Shown piece after piece: positions 51,496 through 60,272 of a stretch of 64,000 nucleotides of DNA. Every line of letters starts with the position of its first letter. The stretch's first letter is position 1. The stretch lies in contig NZ_LHVH01000024.1 of NCBI RefSeq assembly GCF_001269885.1, positions 186,001 through 250,000 on the forward strand, in the 5' to 3' direction. Under the pieces are notes generated by a model. That model was given only the letters and a program-made list of their open reading frames with translations. It was not told where the DNA came from and made no database searches. The stretch comes from Pseudomonas kilonensis. GTDB lineage: Bacteria; Pseudomonadota; Gammaproteobacteria; Pseudomonadales; Pseudomonadaceae. Made by a program: the position numbers and the translations under genes.

Positions 51496-52878
51496 ATGCA
51501 AACTTTGAACACGACGCTGCTGATCATCGGCGGCGGCCCCGGCGGCTATGTGGCGGCGATCCGTGCCGGGCAACTGGGCATCTCGACCATCCTGGTGGAA
51601 GGCCAGGCGTTGGGCGGGACCTGCCTGAATATCGGCTGTATCCCGTCCAAGGCGTTGATCCATGTGGCCGAGCAGTTCCACCAGACCCGGCACCACAGCC
51701 AGGGTTCGGCCTTGGGTATCACGGTAGCGGCGCCAACGCTGGACATCGGCAAGAGCGTGGAATGGAAGGACGGCATCGTCGATCGCCTGACCACCGGCGT
51801 CGCGGCGCTGTTGAAAAAGCACAAGGTCCAGGTCATTCACGGCTGGGCCAAGGTGATCGATGGCAAGACGGTCGAGGTCGGTGACACGCGCATCCAGTGC
51901 GAACACCTGCTGCTGGCCACCGGTTCGAAAAGCGTCAACTTGCCGATGCTGCCGATTGGCGGGCCAATCATTTCCTCCACCGAAGCCCTCGCCCCCACCT
52001 CGGTGCCCAAGCACCTGGTGGTGGTCGGCGGTGGCTATATCGGCCTGGAACTGGGCATTGCCTACCGCAAGCTCGGCGCCGAGGTCAGCGTGGTCGAGGC
52101 CCAGGAACGGATCCTGCCAGCCTATGACGGCGAGCTGACCCAGCCAGTGCACGAGGCGCTCAAGCAGTTGGGCGTGAAGCTGTACCTCAAGCACAGCGTC
52201 GAAGGTTTCGATGCCCAGGCCAGCACCTTGCAAGTGCGTGATCCCAATGGCGAGACGCTGAACCTGGACACCGACCGGGTGCTGGTGGCCGTTGGGCGCA
52301 AACCCAACACCCAGGGCTGGAACCTCGAAGCGCTGGGCTTGGCGATGAACGGTTCGGCGCTGAAAATCGACAGCCGTTGCCAGACCAGCATGCGCAACGT
52401 CTGGGCCATCGGCGACCTGAGCGGTGAACCCATGCTCGCCCACCGGGCCATGGCCCAGGGTGAAATGGTCGCCGAGCTGATCGCCGGCCAGCATCGGGAG
52501 TTCAACCCAACGGCCATCGCGGCGGTGTGCTTCACCGACCCGGAACTGGTGGTGGTCGGCAAGACGCCGGACGAGGCCAAGGCGGCCGGGCTCGATTGCA
52601 TGGTGTCGAGCTTCCCGTTCGCGGCCAACGGCCGGGCCATGACCCTGGAATCGAAAAGCGGTTTCGTCCGGGTCGTGGCGCGCCGGGACAATCACCTGAT
52701 CGTTGGCTGGCAAGCGGTCGGCGTCGGCGTGTCGGAGCTGTCCACCGCGTTCGGCCAATCCCTGGAAATGGGCGCGCGCCTGGAGGACATCGCCGGCACC
52801 ATCCATGCCCACCCGACGCTGGGCGAGGCCGTGCAGGAAGCGGCGTTGCGGGCGTTGGGGCATGCGTTGCATCTGTAA
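51496..52878 (+). CDS. lpdV: dihydrolipoyl dehydrogenase E3 of the branched-chain complex (LPD-Val)
   Basis: A 460-aa flavoprotein that reoxidises the lipoyl group with NAD. The FAD site is LLIIGGGPGGYVAAIRAG, the redox disulfide is Cys43 and Cys48 in GGTCLNIGCIPSKA, the NAD site is VVVGGGYIGLELG, and the C-terminal catalytic His is in HAHPTLGEAV. I choose the ATG at 51496 because GGAG lies 7 bases upstream; the in-frame ATG at 51484 has no site. It is the last gene of bkdA1-A2-B-lpdV, followed by a REP pair. Confidence 0.95.
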   Translation: MQTLNTTLLIIGGGPGGYVAAIRAGQLGISTILVEGQALGGTCLNIGCIPSKALIHVAEQFHQTRHHSQGSALGITVAAPTLDIGKSVEWKDGIVDRLTTGVAALLKKHKVQVIHGWAKVIDGKTVEVGDTRIQCEHLLLATGSKSVNLPMLPIGGPIISSTEALAPTSVPKHLVVVGGGYIGLELGIAYRKLGAEVSVVEAQERILPAYDGELTQPVHEALKQLGVKLYLKHSVEGFDAQASTLQVRDPNGETLNLDTDRVLVAVGRKPNTQGWNLEALGLAMNGSALKIDSRCQTSMRNVWAIGDLSGEPMLAHRAMAQGEMVAELIAGQHREFNPTAIAAVCFTDPELVVVGKTPDEAKAAGLDCMVSSFPFAANGRAMTLESKSGFVRVVARRDNHLIVGWQAVGVGVSELSTAFGQSLEMGARLEDIAGTIHAHPTLGEAVQEAALRALGHALHL

Positions 52879-52895
52879 AAGCTGTGGGTGAGTAA

Positions 52896-52984
52896 CTTGT
52901 GGGAGCAAAGCTTGCTCGCGATGCAGGCGCCTCGGTTCACCAAGGACCGCGTCGGCTGTATCGCGGGCAAGCCTTGCTCCCACA
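52896..52984. repeat. inverted REP pair after lpdV
   Basis: A unit CTTGTGGGAGCAAAGCTTGC and a facing unit ending CCTTGCTCCCACA, about 33 bases apart, lie just past the bkd operon. Confidence 0.85.
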
Positions 52985-53135
52985 ATCCCCACAACGACTG
53001 CAGGGCTGTTTTTCAACTACAGGATTCATGTAACAGGCTGCGAAACAGCCCCGGAATGAAGTATTGTTGTCCCCATCCAAAAAACGTCAGAAGCCTTGAA
53101 CCGTTTCGACGGTTGTTAAGAAATAAGAGGGTGTC

Positions 53136-54155
53136 ATGGGTAACGAGAGCATCAATTGGGACAAACTGGGCTTTGACTACATCAAGACCGACAAGCGCTA
53201 CCTGTCGCACTGGCGCGATGGCGCCTGGGACGCGGGCACCCTGACCGAAGACAACGTGCTGCACATCAGCGAGGGCTCCACCGCCCTGCACTACGGTCAG
53301 CAGTGCTTCGAAGGCATGAAGGCCTATCGCTGCAAGGACGGTTCGATCAACCTGTTCCGCCCGGACCAGAACGCCGCCCGCATGCAACGCAGCTGCGCCC
53401 GCCTGCTGATGCCGCACGTCGACACCGAGCAGTTCGTCGAGGCCTGCAAGCAAGTGGTCCGCGCCAACGAGCGCTTCATCCCGCCTTACGGCACCGGCGG
53501 CGCGCTGTACCTGCGCCCGTTCGTGATCGGCGTGGGTGACAACATCGGCGTGCGCTCCGCACCCGAGTTCATCTTCTCGATTTTCTGCATCCCGGTCGGC
53601 GCCTACTTCAAGGGCGGCCTGACCCCGCACAACTTCCTGATCTCCAGCTTCGACCGCGCCGCCCCACAAGGCACCGGCGCGGCCAAGGTCGGTGGCAACT
53701 ACGCCGCCAGCCTGATGCCCGGCTCCCAGGCCAAGAAGGCCGGTTTCGCCGACTGCATCTACCTGGACCCGATGACCCACTCGAAAATCGAGGAAGTCGG
53801 CTCGGCCAACTTCTTCGGCATCACCCACGACAACAAATTCGTCACCCCGAAATCCCCTTCGGTCCTGCCGGGCATCACTCGCCTGTCGCTGATCGAACTG
53901 GCCAAATCGCGCCTGGGCCTGGAAGTGATCGAAGGTGACGTGTTCATCGACAAGCTGTCGGACTTCAAGGAAGCCGGCGCCTGCGGTACCGCTGCGGTGA
54001 TCACCCCGATTGGCGGCATCAGCTACGAGGACAAGCTGCACGTGTTCCACAGCGAAACCGAAGTCGGCCCGATCACCCAGAAGCTCTACAAAGAGCTGAC
54101 CGGCGTGCAGACCGGCGACGTGGAAGCGCCAGCGGGTTGGATCGTCAAGGTTTGA
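53136..54155 (+). CDS. ilvE: branched-chain amino acid aminotransferase
   Basis: A 339-aa class IV PLP aminotransferase of the BCAT type, which interconverts valine, leucine and isoleucine with their 2-oxo acids and so feeds, or is fed by, the bkd complex next door. The PLP lysine is Lys184 in GTGAAKVGGNYAAS. Other landmarks are HYGQQCFEGMKAYR, YLRPFVIG and the SANFFG loop. Two hairpins with T runs follow its stop. It has 257 bases of its own upstream region, so it is probably not in the bkd transcript. Confidence 0.92.
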   Translation: MGNESINWDKLGFDYIKTDKRYLSHWRDGAWDAGTLTEDNVLHISEGSTALHYGQQCFEGMKAYRCKDGSINLFRPDQNAARMQRSCARLLMPHVDTEQFVEACKQVVRANERFIPPYGTGGALYLRPFVIGVGDNIGVRSAPEFIFSIFCIPVGAYFKGGLTPHNFLISSFDRAAPQGTGAAKVGGNYAASLMPGSQAKKAGFADCIYLDPMTHSKIEEVGSANFFGITHDNKFVTPKSPSVLPGITRLSLIELAKSRLGLEVIEGDVFIDKLSDFKEAGACGTAAVITPIGGISYEDKLHVFHSETEVGPITQKLYKELTGVQTGDVEAPAGWIVKV

Positions 54156-54158
54156 TCC

Positions 54159-54187
54159 AAGCCCCCTAGGCACTTGAGGGCTTTTTT
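54159..54187 (+). terminator. intrinsic terminator after the aminotransferase gene
   Basis: AAGCCC and GGGCTT pair across a 13-base loop and are followed by TTTTT, immediately after the stop codon. Confidence 0.55.
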
Positions 54188-54301
54188 GTGGCGAGGGGAT
54201 TTATCCCCGCTGGGTTGCGAAGCAACCCCCAAGTACTTGGGTGAGCCACAAAAACCTTGCGAGCGCTTCGCACTCGAGCGGGGATAAATCCCCTCGCCAC
54301 A
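54185..54301. repeat. inverted repeat of the GTGGCGAGGGGATTTATCCCC type
   Basis: The left arm TTGTGGCGAGGGGATTTATC with TGGGTTGCGAAGCAACC and a right arm ending CCCCTCGCCACA enclose about 25 bases. Third copy of this family in the window, lying between two terminator-like hairpins. Confidence 0.85.
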
Positions 54302-54319
54302 GAGATTGCGCGACCTCAG

Positions 54320-54356
54320 TAAAAAGCCCACCCCTGCTTCAGGGGTGGGCTTTTTT
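54320..54356. terminator. strong bidirectional intrinsic terminator
   Basis: AAAAAGCCCACCCCTG and CAGGGGTGGGCTTTTTT form a long GC-rich stem with a short loop, with T runs on both strands. It lies between the convergent aminotransferase and EamA-exporter genes. Confidence 0.88.
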
Positions 54357-54370
54357 ATACCTGAGTTCAG

Positions 54371-55300
54371 TTACCCCCGACGCAAAACCGGCCATCGCCC
54401 CCAACGCTGGCGAAACCATCCGTAACCGCTGACCAGCAAGATCCCGCCCAGCACCAAAGCCGCGCCAACGATGAAGTTCGGCTCCAGCGGCTCATCCAGC
54501 AACCAGACGCCAAAACCGATGCCAAACAGCGGCGTCATGAACGACAGCACCCCCAGTTGCGAAGCGAGGTAGTGGCGCAGCAGCGAGAACCAGATCAGGA
54601 AGCTGGCGAAGGACACCAGCAACACCTGGAACGCCATGCTGGCAATGAGTTGTGGCGTGGGGTTGATCGTCGTTTGCCCCAGCGCTATCGACATTCCGAT
54701 GAGCAACACCCCGGCGCCAACCAATTGGTAAAGCAGCGTCTGGCTGGCCGGCAGATTCGTCAACCGCGAACAGCGTACCGTCACCGTGGTTGCGCCCCAC
54801 AGCGCACCAGCCAGCAAGCCCATGCCGTCACCGAGCAACGAACTGCCGCTCGCCGCGCCCGAGCCGCCGCTGAAAGCCACCACGATCCCGCCGAAGGCAA
54901 CGGCGATGCCCAGCCATTGCGCCGGCTTGAGGCGTTCGCTCGGCAGTTTCCAGTGCAAGCCGAGGGCGGCGAACATTGGTGCGGTGTAGAGGAAAATCAC
55001 CATGTGCGAAGCCGTCGTATGCCGCAGGCCTTCGCCCACCATCACGAACTCCAAGGCAAACAACAGCCCCACCAGCATGCCCGGGCGCCAACTGCCATCG
55101 GCCAGGGACAGGCGTTCACCGCGCACCAGCACCAACAACCAGACCAGTACCGCAGCGATGGCCGAGCGCACGCCCAGTTGCAGCATCGGCGCCATGTCGG
55201 CGGCGCCGGCCTTGATCGCGACTTGCTGGAAACCCCAAATGGCACAGAGGCCGGTCATCAGGGCGCAGACCTGGCCATCCAGGGCGCGGCGGGTGGTCAT
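54371..55300 (-). CDS. EamA/DMT family transporter
   Basis: A 309-aa inner-membrane protein with about ten transmembrane helices in two EamA repeats (first from CALMTGLCAIWGFQQVAIKAG, second from GLLAGALWGATTVTVR). DMT-superfamily members usually export amino acids or metabolites; the substrate here is unknown. AAGGA precedes the ATG at 55300. The AraC-family gene is divergent 109 bases away, a frequent pairing in which the regulator controls the exporter. Confidence 0.9.
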   Translation of the reverse strand: MTTRRALDGQVCALMTGLCAIWGFQQVAIKAGAADMAPMLQLGVRSAIAAVLVWLLVLVRGERLSLADGSWRPGMLVGLLFALEFVMVGEGLRHTTASHMVIFLYTAPMFAALGLHWKLPSERLKPAQWLGIAVAFGGIVVAFSGGSGAASGSSLLGDGMGLLAGALWGATTVTVRCSRLTNLPASQTLLYQLVGAGVLLIGMSIALGQTTINPTPQLIASMAFQVLLVSFASFLIWFSLLRHYLASQLGVLSFMTPLFGIGFGVWLLDEPLEPNFIVGAALVLGGILLVSGYGWFRQRWGRWPVLRRG

Positions 55301-55409
55301 GGGAACGGTCCTTGGGCAGAAAGAGATGAAAGGATTGTCTGCCTGACACCTTTGCTGGATATAGTGATTACCCGACAAGCCATCTCGGTAATCCGCCATT
55401 GCGGTCGAT

Positions 55410-56204
55410 ATGCAGCCTCCAGCCCAACATCTGAAGATACCTCCGTTCGAAGCGGCCCTGCCCTCGCCGATTTTCTTTCGCAGTGCCTGCATGCCGGCCC
55501 ATGCCACTTACCCCCGGCACCGGCATGCCTGGGGTGAGTTCGTCTACTCCTACAGTGGCGTGATGGAAATCGAGATCGCCCAGCACCATTACCTGGCGCC
55601 ACCGCAGTACGGCATCTGGCTGCCGCCGGACATGGAACACGTTGGCTTCAATCGGCATGAGGCCTGCCATTGTTCGTTGTACCTGGCGGCCGAACTGTGC
55701 GACGCGTTGCCCGCCGTACCCTGCGCGCTGACCTTGAGCCCGCTGATCCGCGCCCTGCTGGAAGAACTGCGCAGCGACCCACCGAGCCAGCCACAGACGC
55801 CCGAGCAGCAGCGTTTGCTGCAGGTGCTGGTGGACAAGCTGGCGCAGGCACCCCATGTTGGCAGCTATCTGCCCTCCTCGGATGATCCCCTGCTGGGCCC
55901 CGTGCTGCGAGCCTTGGAGGCGAACCCCAGCGACCCGCGTTCCTTGCCACAACTGGCCCGCGCCGCCAACACCACCGAGCGCACACTGATGCGCCGGGCC
56001 CAGCGGGACCTGGGCATGTCATTGGTGGAATGGCGCCAGCGCCTGAAAGTCATCGAGGCCCTGGCCCTGCTCGAACGCGGCCAGAGCGTGGAAACCATCG
56101 GCCTGGACCTGGGCTACAGCAGCGCCTCGGCGTTCATCAGCATGTTTCGCAAAATGATGGGCACCACGCCGGATGAGTATCGGCGCCGACATATGGCTGG
56201 ATGA
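55410..56204 (+). CDS. AraC family transcriptional regulator
   Basis: A 264-aa regulator with an N-terminal cupin-like domain (HATYPRHRHAWGEFVYSYSG, about 30-50) and a C-terminal double helix-turn-helix (about 165-260; LARAANTTERTLMRRAQRDLGMS and ETIGLDLGYSSASAFISMFRKMMGTTPDEYRR). Divergent from the EamA exporter gene, which it probably controls. The ATG at 55410 lacks a strong ribosome site, so the start is less certain. The effector is unknown. Confidence 0.9.
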   Translation: MQPPAQHLKIPPFEAALPSPIFFRSACMPAHATYPRHRHAWGEFVYSYSGVMEIEIAQHHYLAPPQYGIWLPPDMEHVGFNRHEACHCSLYLAAELCDALPAVPCALTLSPLIRALLEELRSDPPSQPQTPEQQRLLQVLVDKLAQAPHVGSYLPSSDDPLLGPVLRALEANPSDPRSLPQLARAANTTERTLMRRAQRDLGMSLVEWRQRLKVIEALALLERGQSVETIGLDLGYSSASAFISMFRKMMGTTPDEYRRRHMAG

Positions 56205-56224
56205 TGAGGCGATGCTGGAATCGT

Positions 56225-56455
56225 CATCGCGAGCAGGCTCGCTCCCACAGGGATTTTGGGTGTTCATGAGCTTTGTGTTCACCACAGCTCCATTGTGGGA
56301 GCGGGCTTGCTCGCGAAGGCGGTGGGTCAGCTTGCAGGGATGTGGGATGTGACGGCCCCTTCGCGAGCAAGCCCGCTCCCACAGGGTCTGTCGGTAGCCA
56401 TCAATCATGGGGTCAGCGCAGGCCCACTGTGGGAGCGAGCTTGCTCGCGATGACG
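56225..56455. repeat. REP cluster of four units
   Basis: Units lie at 56225-56250, 56292-56320, 56360-56384 and 56427-56453 in alternating orientation. The last overlaps the final codons of the minus-strand ArsR-type gene. They separate that gene from the convergent AraC gene. Confidence 0.85.
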
Positions 56456-57168
56456 GCGGTGGGTTTGACATCGATTTCGGCACTGACCCCAAACCGCCCC
56501 GCCATCTCCCGGCGGCCACTGGCCGTCACCCCCAGCGCCCGGCTGTCCAGGTCCTGGATCACCCATTTGCGCTTGATCGCCACTTGCAGCAACGCCGCGC
56601 CCAAGGCACCGCCCAGGTGCGGGCGGCGCATGCTCCAGTCCAGGCAGGGACAGGCGAATCGGCGGCGTTGCGTGGCAAGGTGCTGGACATCGATGCCCAA
56701 GCCCTCGAACACCGCCGCCCCGGACTCACTCAGCCGATAGCCATCGCCTTCCACCTCTATCAACCATCCAGCCTCGATCATCCGGTCATGCAGGCGCACC
56801 GCCAGAGTGCCGGCCATGTGGTCGTAGCAGGTGCGAGCAAATTGCAGGCGATCCGGTGTGCGCGGGGTGAAGGTCGGTGCGGCGCTCTGGCCGATCACCA
56901 TCAGCGCCTCCAGAGCCTGGGCGACGCGCGGGTCGGCCAGGCTGTAATAACGATGACGGCCCTGGACATGCAAGCGCACCAAGGCCATCTGCTTGAGTTT
57001 CGCCAAATGGGCGCTGGCGGTCGAGGCGCTGACCTCGGCGATGCTCGCCAATTCGGTGCTGGTGCGGGCATGGCCGTCCATCAACGCGCACAGCATCCGG
57101 GTGCGCGCCGGTTCGGCAATGGCCGCCGCCACTTGGGACACGCCCAGGTCATGGTGCTCTGCGTTCAT
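56413..57168 (-). CDS. ArsR family winged-helix regulator, 251 aa
   Basis: The N-terminal 90 residues are an ArsR-type winged helix (AAIAEPARTRMLCALMDGHARTSTELA, ASTASAHLAKLKQMALV, GRHRYYSLADPRVAQALE). The remaining 150 residues form a second domain with cysteines in FACPCLDWSMRRPHLGGALG, a segment typical of longer ArsR-like regulators in proteobacteria. The last 13 or so codons are supplied by a REP unit, so the C-terminus is probably an add-on. GGGGAG precedes the ATG. It is divergent from the P450 gene by 82 bases and is its likely regulator. Confidence 0.85.
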   Translation of the reverse strand: MNAEHHDLGVSQVAAAIAEPARTRMLCALMDGHARTSTELASIAEVSASTASAHLAKLKQMALVRLHVQGRHRYYSLADPRVAQALEALMVIGQSAAPTFTPRTPDRLQFARTCYDHMAGTLAVRLHDRMIEAGWLIEVEGDGYRLSESGAAVFEGLGIDVQHLATQRRRFACPCLDWSMRRPHLGGALGAALLQVAIKRKWVIQDLDSRALGVTASGRREMAGRFGVSAEIDVKPTAVIASKLAPTVGLR

Positions 57169-57250
57169 ATTTCGCTCCCCGACGAATCAAGCCATGCATC
57201 GACTGGAGATAGTAGCAACACTTTCTCCATCACGAACAAGGCCGCGCTTC

Positions 57251-58387
57251 ATGGACCCGATCACCGCCGCGACACATTCCGACCCTTACCCTTTTTACGC
57301 CGCCCTGCGCGCTGCCGGCGGGCTGGCGTTCGATCCCGGGCTGAACCTGTGGATCGCCAGCAGCGCCGAGGCCGTTTGCGCGGTGCTGCACCATCCCGAT
57401 TGCCATGTGCGCCCGACCCACGAGCCCGTGCCAAAGGCCATCGCCGAAGGGGCGGCCGGACGGGTGTTCGGCCACCTGATGCGCATGAACGAAGGGGAAC
57501 GGCAGCGTTGCCCGAGGGCGGCGATTGCGCCGCGGTTGCAGGGCATCGATCCCCGGCAGGTCGAGGCACTGGTCAGGGCCCGCTTTCTCCAAGAGGGCGC
57601 CGAAGGCCTGCACCAGGCCCAATTCATCGGGCCGGCCAGCGTGGTCGCGGCGTTGCTGGGTTTCAATCCGACGGACTGTCACCGGGTCAGCGAATTGACC
57701 GCAGACTTCGTCGCCGGTCTGTCGCCCTTGAGCCAAGCACCACAACTGGACTTGGCGCACCGAGCCAGCGAGCAACTGACCGGTTTAATCCAGGAGCGGA
57801 TCGAGGCACAGGACAGCCCTTTGCTGCTGGGCATTGGTCAAGGCTTCGAGGGCGCTGATCCAGACAGTAAAATCGCCAACCTGATCGGGTTGCTCTCGCA
57901 AACCTATGAAGCCACCGCAGGCCTGATCGGCAACACGTTGCTGGCGCTGATCGGCGATCCAGCGTTGCGCCGGACGCTGCGGGAGGCCCCCACACAGATC
58001 GGCTCATTGCTGGCCGAAGTCCAACGTTTCGACCCGCCGGTGCAAAACACTCGCCGCTTCATCGCCGCGCCCTGCGAAATCCTCGGCACTGCGCTGAACC
58101 CCGGGGAGGTGCTCCTGGTGCTGCTGGCCTCAGCCAACCGCGACCCGCAACTCAACCCGCAATCAGACACTCTGCTGCTCGACCGCCCGAACCGCCGCAG
58201 CTTCAGCTTCGGCAGCGGGCGCCATGAATGCCCAGGCCAAACCCTGGCCATGGACATCGCCTGCGCCACGCTGACGGCGATTCTGGAGCGCGAACCGCTC
58301 CTGGATCAGTTGACCTGGTGCTATCGCCCCTCCGTCAACGGCCGCATCCCGCTGTTCAGCGAGCGGTCACGTACCGACAGGCCATGA
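57251..58387 (+). CDS. cytochrome P450
   Basis: A 378-aa soluble bacterial P450. The heme ligand is Cys327 in FSFGSGRHECPGQTLAM, the K-helix ExxR is EVQR in LLAEVQRFDPP, and the I-helix region is LLSQTYEATAGLIGNTLLAL, where the usual acid-Thr pair appears as E-A-T. It needs a ferredoxin and reductase encoded elsewhere. No biosynthetic cluster surrounds it, so the substrate is unknown. The frame is open upstream of 57251, but that part overlaps the ArsR gene on the other strand. Confidence 0.9.
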   Translation: MDPITAATHSDPYPFYAALRAAGGLAFDPGLNLWIASSAEAVCAVLHHPDCHVRPTHEPVPKAIAEGAAGRVFGHLMRMNEGERQRCPRAAIAPRLQGIDPRQVEALVRARFLQEGAEGLHQAQFIGPASVVAALLGFNPTDCHRVSELTADFVAGLSPLSQAPQLDLAHRASEQLTGLIQERIEAQDSPLLLGIGQGFEGADPDSKIANLIGLLSQTYEATAGLIGNTLLALIGDPALRRTLREAPTQIGSLLAEVQRFDPPVQNTRRFIAAPCEILGTALNPGEVLLVLLASANRDPQLNPQSDTLLLDRPNRRSFSFGSGRHECPGQTLAMDIACATLTAILEREPLLDQLTWCYRPSVNGRIPLFSERSRTDRP

Positions 58388-58399
58388 CACGCTCAGCCA

Positions 58400-58741
58400 T
58401 CAATCATCCCGCGTCAGGACTTCCAGCAACTCGATTTCAAAGATCAGGTTGGCGTTGGGCTTGATGTGGGCCCCCATGGACCGCTCACCGTAGGCCAGGT
58501 GGGCCGGCACCCACAACTTGCGCTTGCCACCGACTTGCATGCCCATCAGGCCCAGATCCCAGCCCTTGATGACGCGACCGGTGCCGATCACGCATTGGAA
58601 GGGTTTGCCGCGACTGTAGGACGAATCGAATTCGGTGCCGTCTTCGAGGGTGCCGCGGTATTGGGTGGTGATCAGCGCACCTTTGACTACGCTTTTGCCG
58701 TCGCCCTGTTCCAGGTCGATGATTTGCAGCTCTTCATTCAT
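58400..58741 (-). CDS. FKBP-type peptidyl-prolyl cis-trans isomerase
   Basis: A 113-aa single-domain FKBP with no signal peptide, so probably cytoplasmic. The active-site pattern is readable: TTQYRGTLEDGTEFDSSYSRGKPFQ, VIKGWDLGLMGMQVGGKRKLWVP, AYGERSMGAHIKPNANLIFEIELL. GAGGGA precedes the ATG at 58741. It catalyses proline isomerisation in folding proteins. It is convergent with the P450 gene and divergent from the protease gene. Confidence 0.93.
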   Translation of the reverse strand: MNEELQIIDLEQGDGKSVVKGALITTQYRGTLEDGTEFDSSYSRGKPFQCVIGTGRVIKGWDLGLMGMQVGGKRKLWVPAHLAYGERSMGAHIKPNANLIFEIELLEVLTRDD

Positions 58742-58887
58742 GGCGGTATCCCTCGTGTGATCCAGGCGCGGGGTTTTCGCAGAAATCCGGGCGCATGGCA
58801 AACGTTGTATGCCATGCGGCAGGGAACCGCGACGGCCTCTTCGGTTCACATGGGTATCGTCCCTGCATTTCAGATAAGGATTTTCTG

Positions 58888-59949
58888 ATGTTCGACTCTC
58901 GTCCGCTCCACGGTTTCATTCCGCCGTACATCCTCAATCGCATCATCGCCCACGGCTCCGAACAGCAACGCTCCAGCGCCCTCGGCACCTTGACCCACGT
59001 GCGCAGCCTGCGACACAACCCCGGGCCGCCCGGCAACCTTCCCGCCGCCGCGAACCGGCCCAAGCCCGGCAAGGCCGGACAGCCGCAACGCAGCGTGCAT
59101 GACGCCCAGAACAGCATGGAACTGCCCGGCCAGCCGGTCCGCCTGGAAGGCCAGCGGGCCAGTGGCGACCCAGCCGTGGACGAAGCCTACGACGCCCTCG
59201 GCGCCACCTATGATTTTTTCTGGAAGGTCCTGGGGCGCGACTCCATCGACAACAAAGGCTTCGCCCTGGTGGGCAGCGTGCATTATGGCCAGGGCTATGA
59301 AAACGCCTTCTGGAACGGCGCGCAAATGGTGTTCGGCGACGGCGATGGCGAAATCTTCCAGCGCTTCACTCGCTCCCTGGACGTGGTGGCCCACGAGCTG
59401 GCCCATGGTGTCACCGAAAGCGAGGCCGGCTTGATCTACGCCAACCAATCCGGTGCGCTGAACGAGTCCATCTCCGATGTGTTCGGTGTGCTGGTCAAGC
59501 AGTTCGTACTTGAACAGACCGCCGACCAGGCCGACTGGCTGATCGGCGCCGACCTGCTCACCGACAAGATCAACGGCGACGGCCTGCGCAGCATGTCCAA
59601 CCCCGGCAGCGCCTACGATGACCCGTTGCTGGGCAAGGACCCGCAACCTTCGCACATGCGCGAATTCGTCATTACCCGTGAAGACAACGGCGGCGTGCAC
59701 ATCAACTCCGGCATCCCCAACCGGGCCTTTTATCTGGTGGCGACCACGCTGGGCGGATTTGCCTGGGAAAAGGCCGGCCGGATCTGGTATGAAACCTTGT
59801 GCGACCGAAGATTGGCCAATGACGCGTCCTTCAGCGCCTTCGCCCGCCTGACCGTCGAGCACGCCCGCCAGCGCTTCGGCACGCGGGAAGTGCAAGCGGT
59901 GCAGAACGGCTGGGCCCAGGTCGGCGTCGACCTGACACAGGAGAGCTGA
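58888..59949 (+). CDS. M4 family metalloprotease, protealysin-like
   Basis: A 353-aa thermolysin-family zinc protease. Zinc ligands His169 and His173 with catalytic Glu170 lie in VVAHELAHGVTE, and the third ligand Glu193 is in GALNESISD. The C-terminal His region is HINSGIPNRAFYL. The short N-terminal propeptide contains the GFIPPYILNRI motif typical of protealysin-like proteases, which lack the long FTP propeptide and any Sec signal. AAGGA precedes the ATG at 58888. The next gene, an emfourin-type inhibitor, overlaps its stop by one base (TGATG). Confidence 0.92.
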   Translation: MFDSRPLHGFIPPYILNRIIAHGSEQQRSSALGTLTHVRSLRHNPGPPGNLPAAANRPKPGKAGQPQRSVHDAQNSMELPGQPVRLEGQRASGDPAVDEAYDALGATYDFFWKVLGRDSIDNKGFALVGSVHYGQGYENAFWNGAQMVFGDGDGEIFQRFTRSLDVVAHELAHGVTESEAGLIYANQSGALNESISDVFGVLVKQFVLEQTADQADWLIGADLLTDKINGDGLRSMSNPGSAYDDPLLGKDPQPSHMREFVITREDNGGVHINSGIPNRAFYLVATTLGGFAWEKAGRIWYETLCDRRLANDASFSAFARLTVEHARQRFGTREVQAVQNGWAQVGVDLTQES

Positions 59950-60272
59950 TGAAAACCCTTCCAGACCTCGACGACAAGGCGGTGATACGGCTGTCGCGCC
60001 AGGGTGGCGTCGCCGCCATCCATGCGCTGACCCGACCACGGGAAATCGAGTTCGCCCAGTGCGACCTCGACCAGCGCACCCGCATCTGCTCGGTCCTGGA
60101 GGGCTGCCTGCCGCTGACCTCCTCCACGCCCGGGCGCGGCGACCAGCGTTTTTTCCAGATCGAGGTGCACTATCGCGCCAACGACCAGGACGACGAGATG
60201 GTGCTGCAGGTGCCCGAGGACCGGGCACCCGGCGAGCTGGTTCACCTGTGGGACAAAGGCGAAGTGCTCTAA
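59949..60272 (+). CDS. emfourin-like protealysin inhibitor
   Basis: A 107-aa soluble protein. Overlap with the M4 protease stop, its length, and the pattern VIRLSRQGGVAAIHAL followed by an LQVPEDRAPGELVHLWDKGE ending agree with emfourin, the Serratia protealysin inhibitor found downstream of many such protease genes. It would form a tight complex with the protease in the cytoplasm or after release. Its last four bases overlap the stop of the convergent RcnB-like gene. Confidence 0.85.
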   Translation: MKTLPDLDDKAVIRLSRQGGVAAIHALTRPREIEFAQCDLDQRTRICSVLEGCLPLTSSTPGRGDQRFFQIEVHYRANDQDDEMVLQVPEDRAPGELVHLWDKGEVL

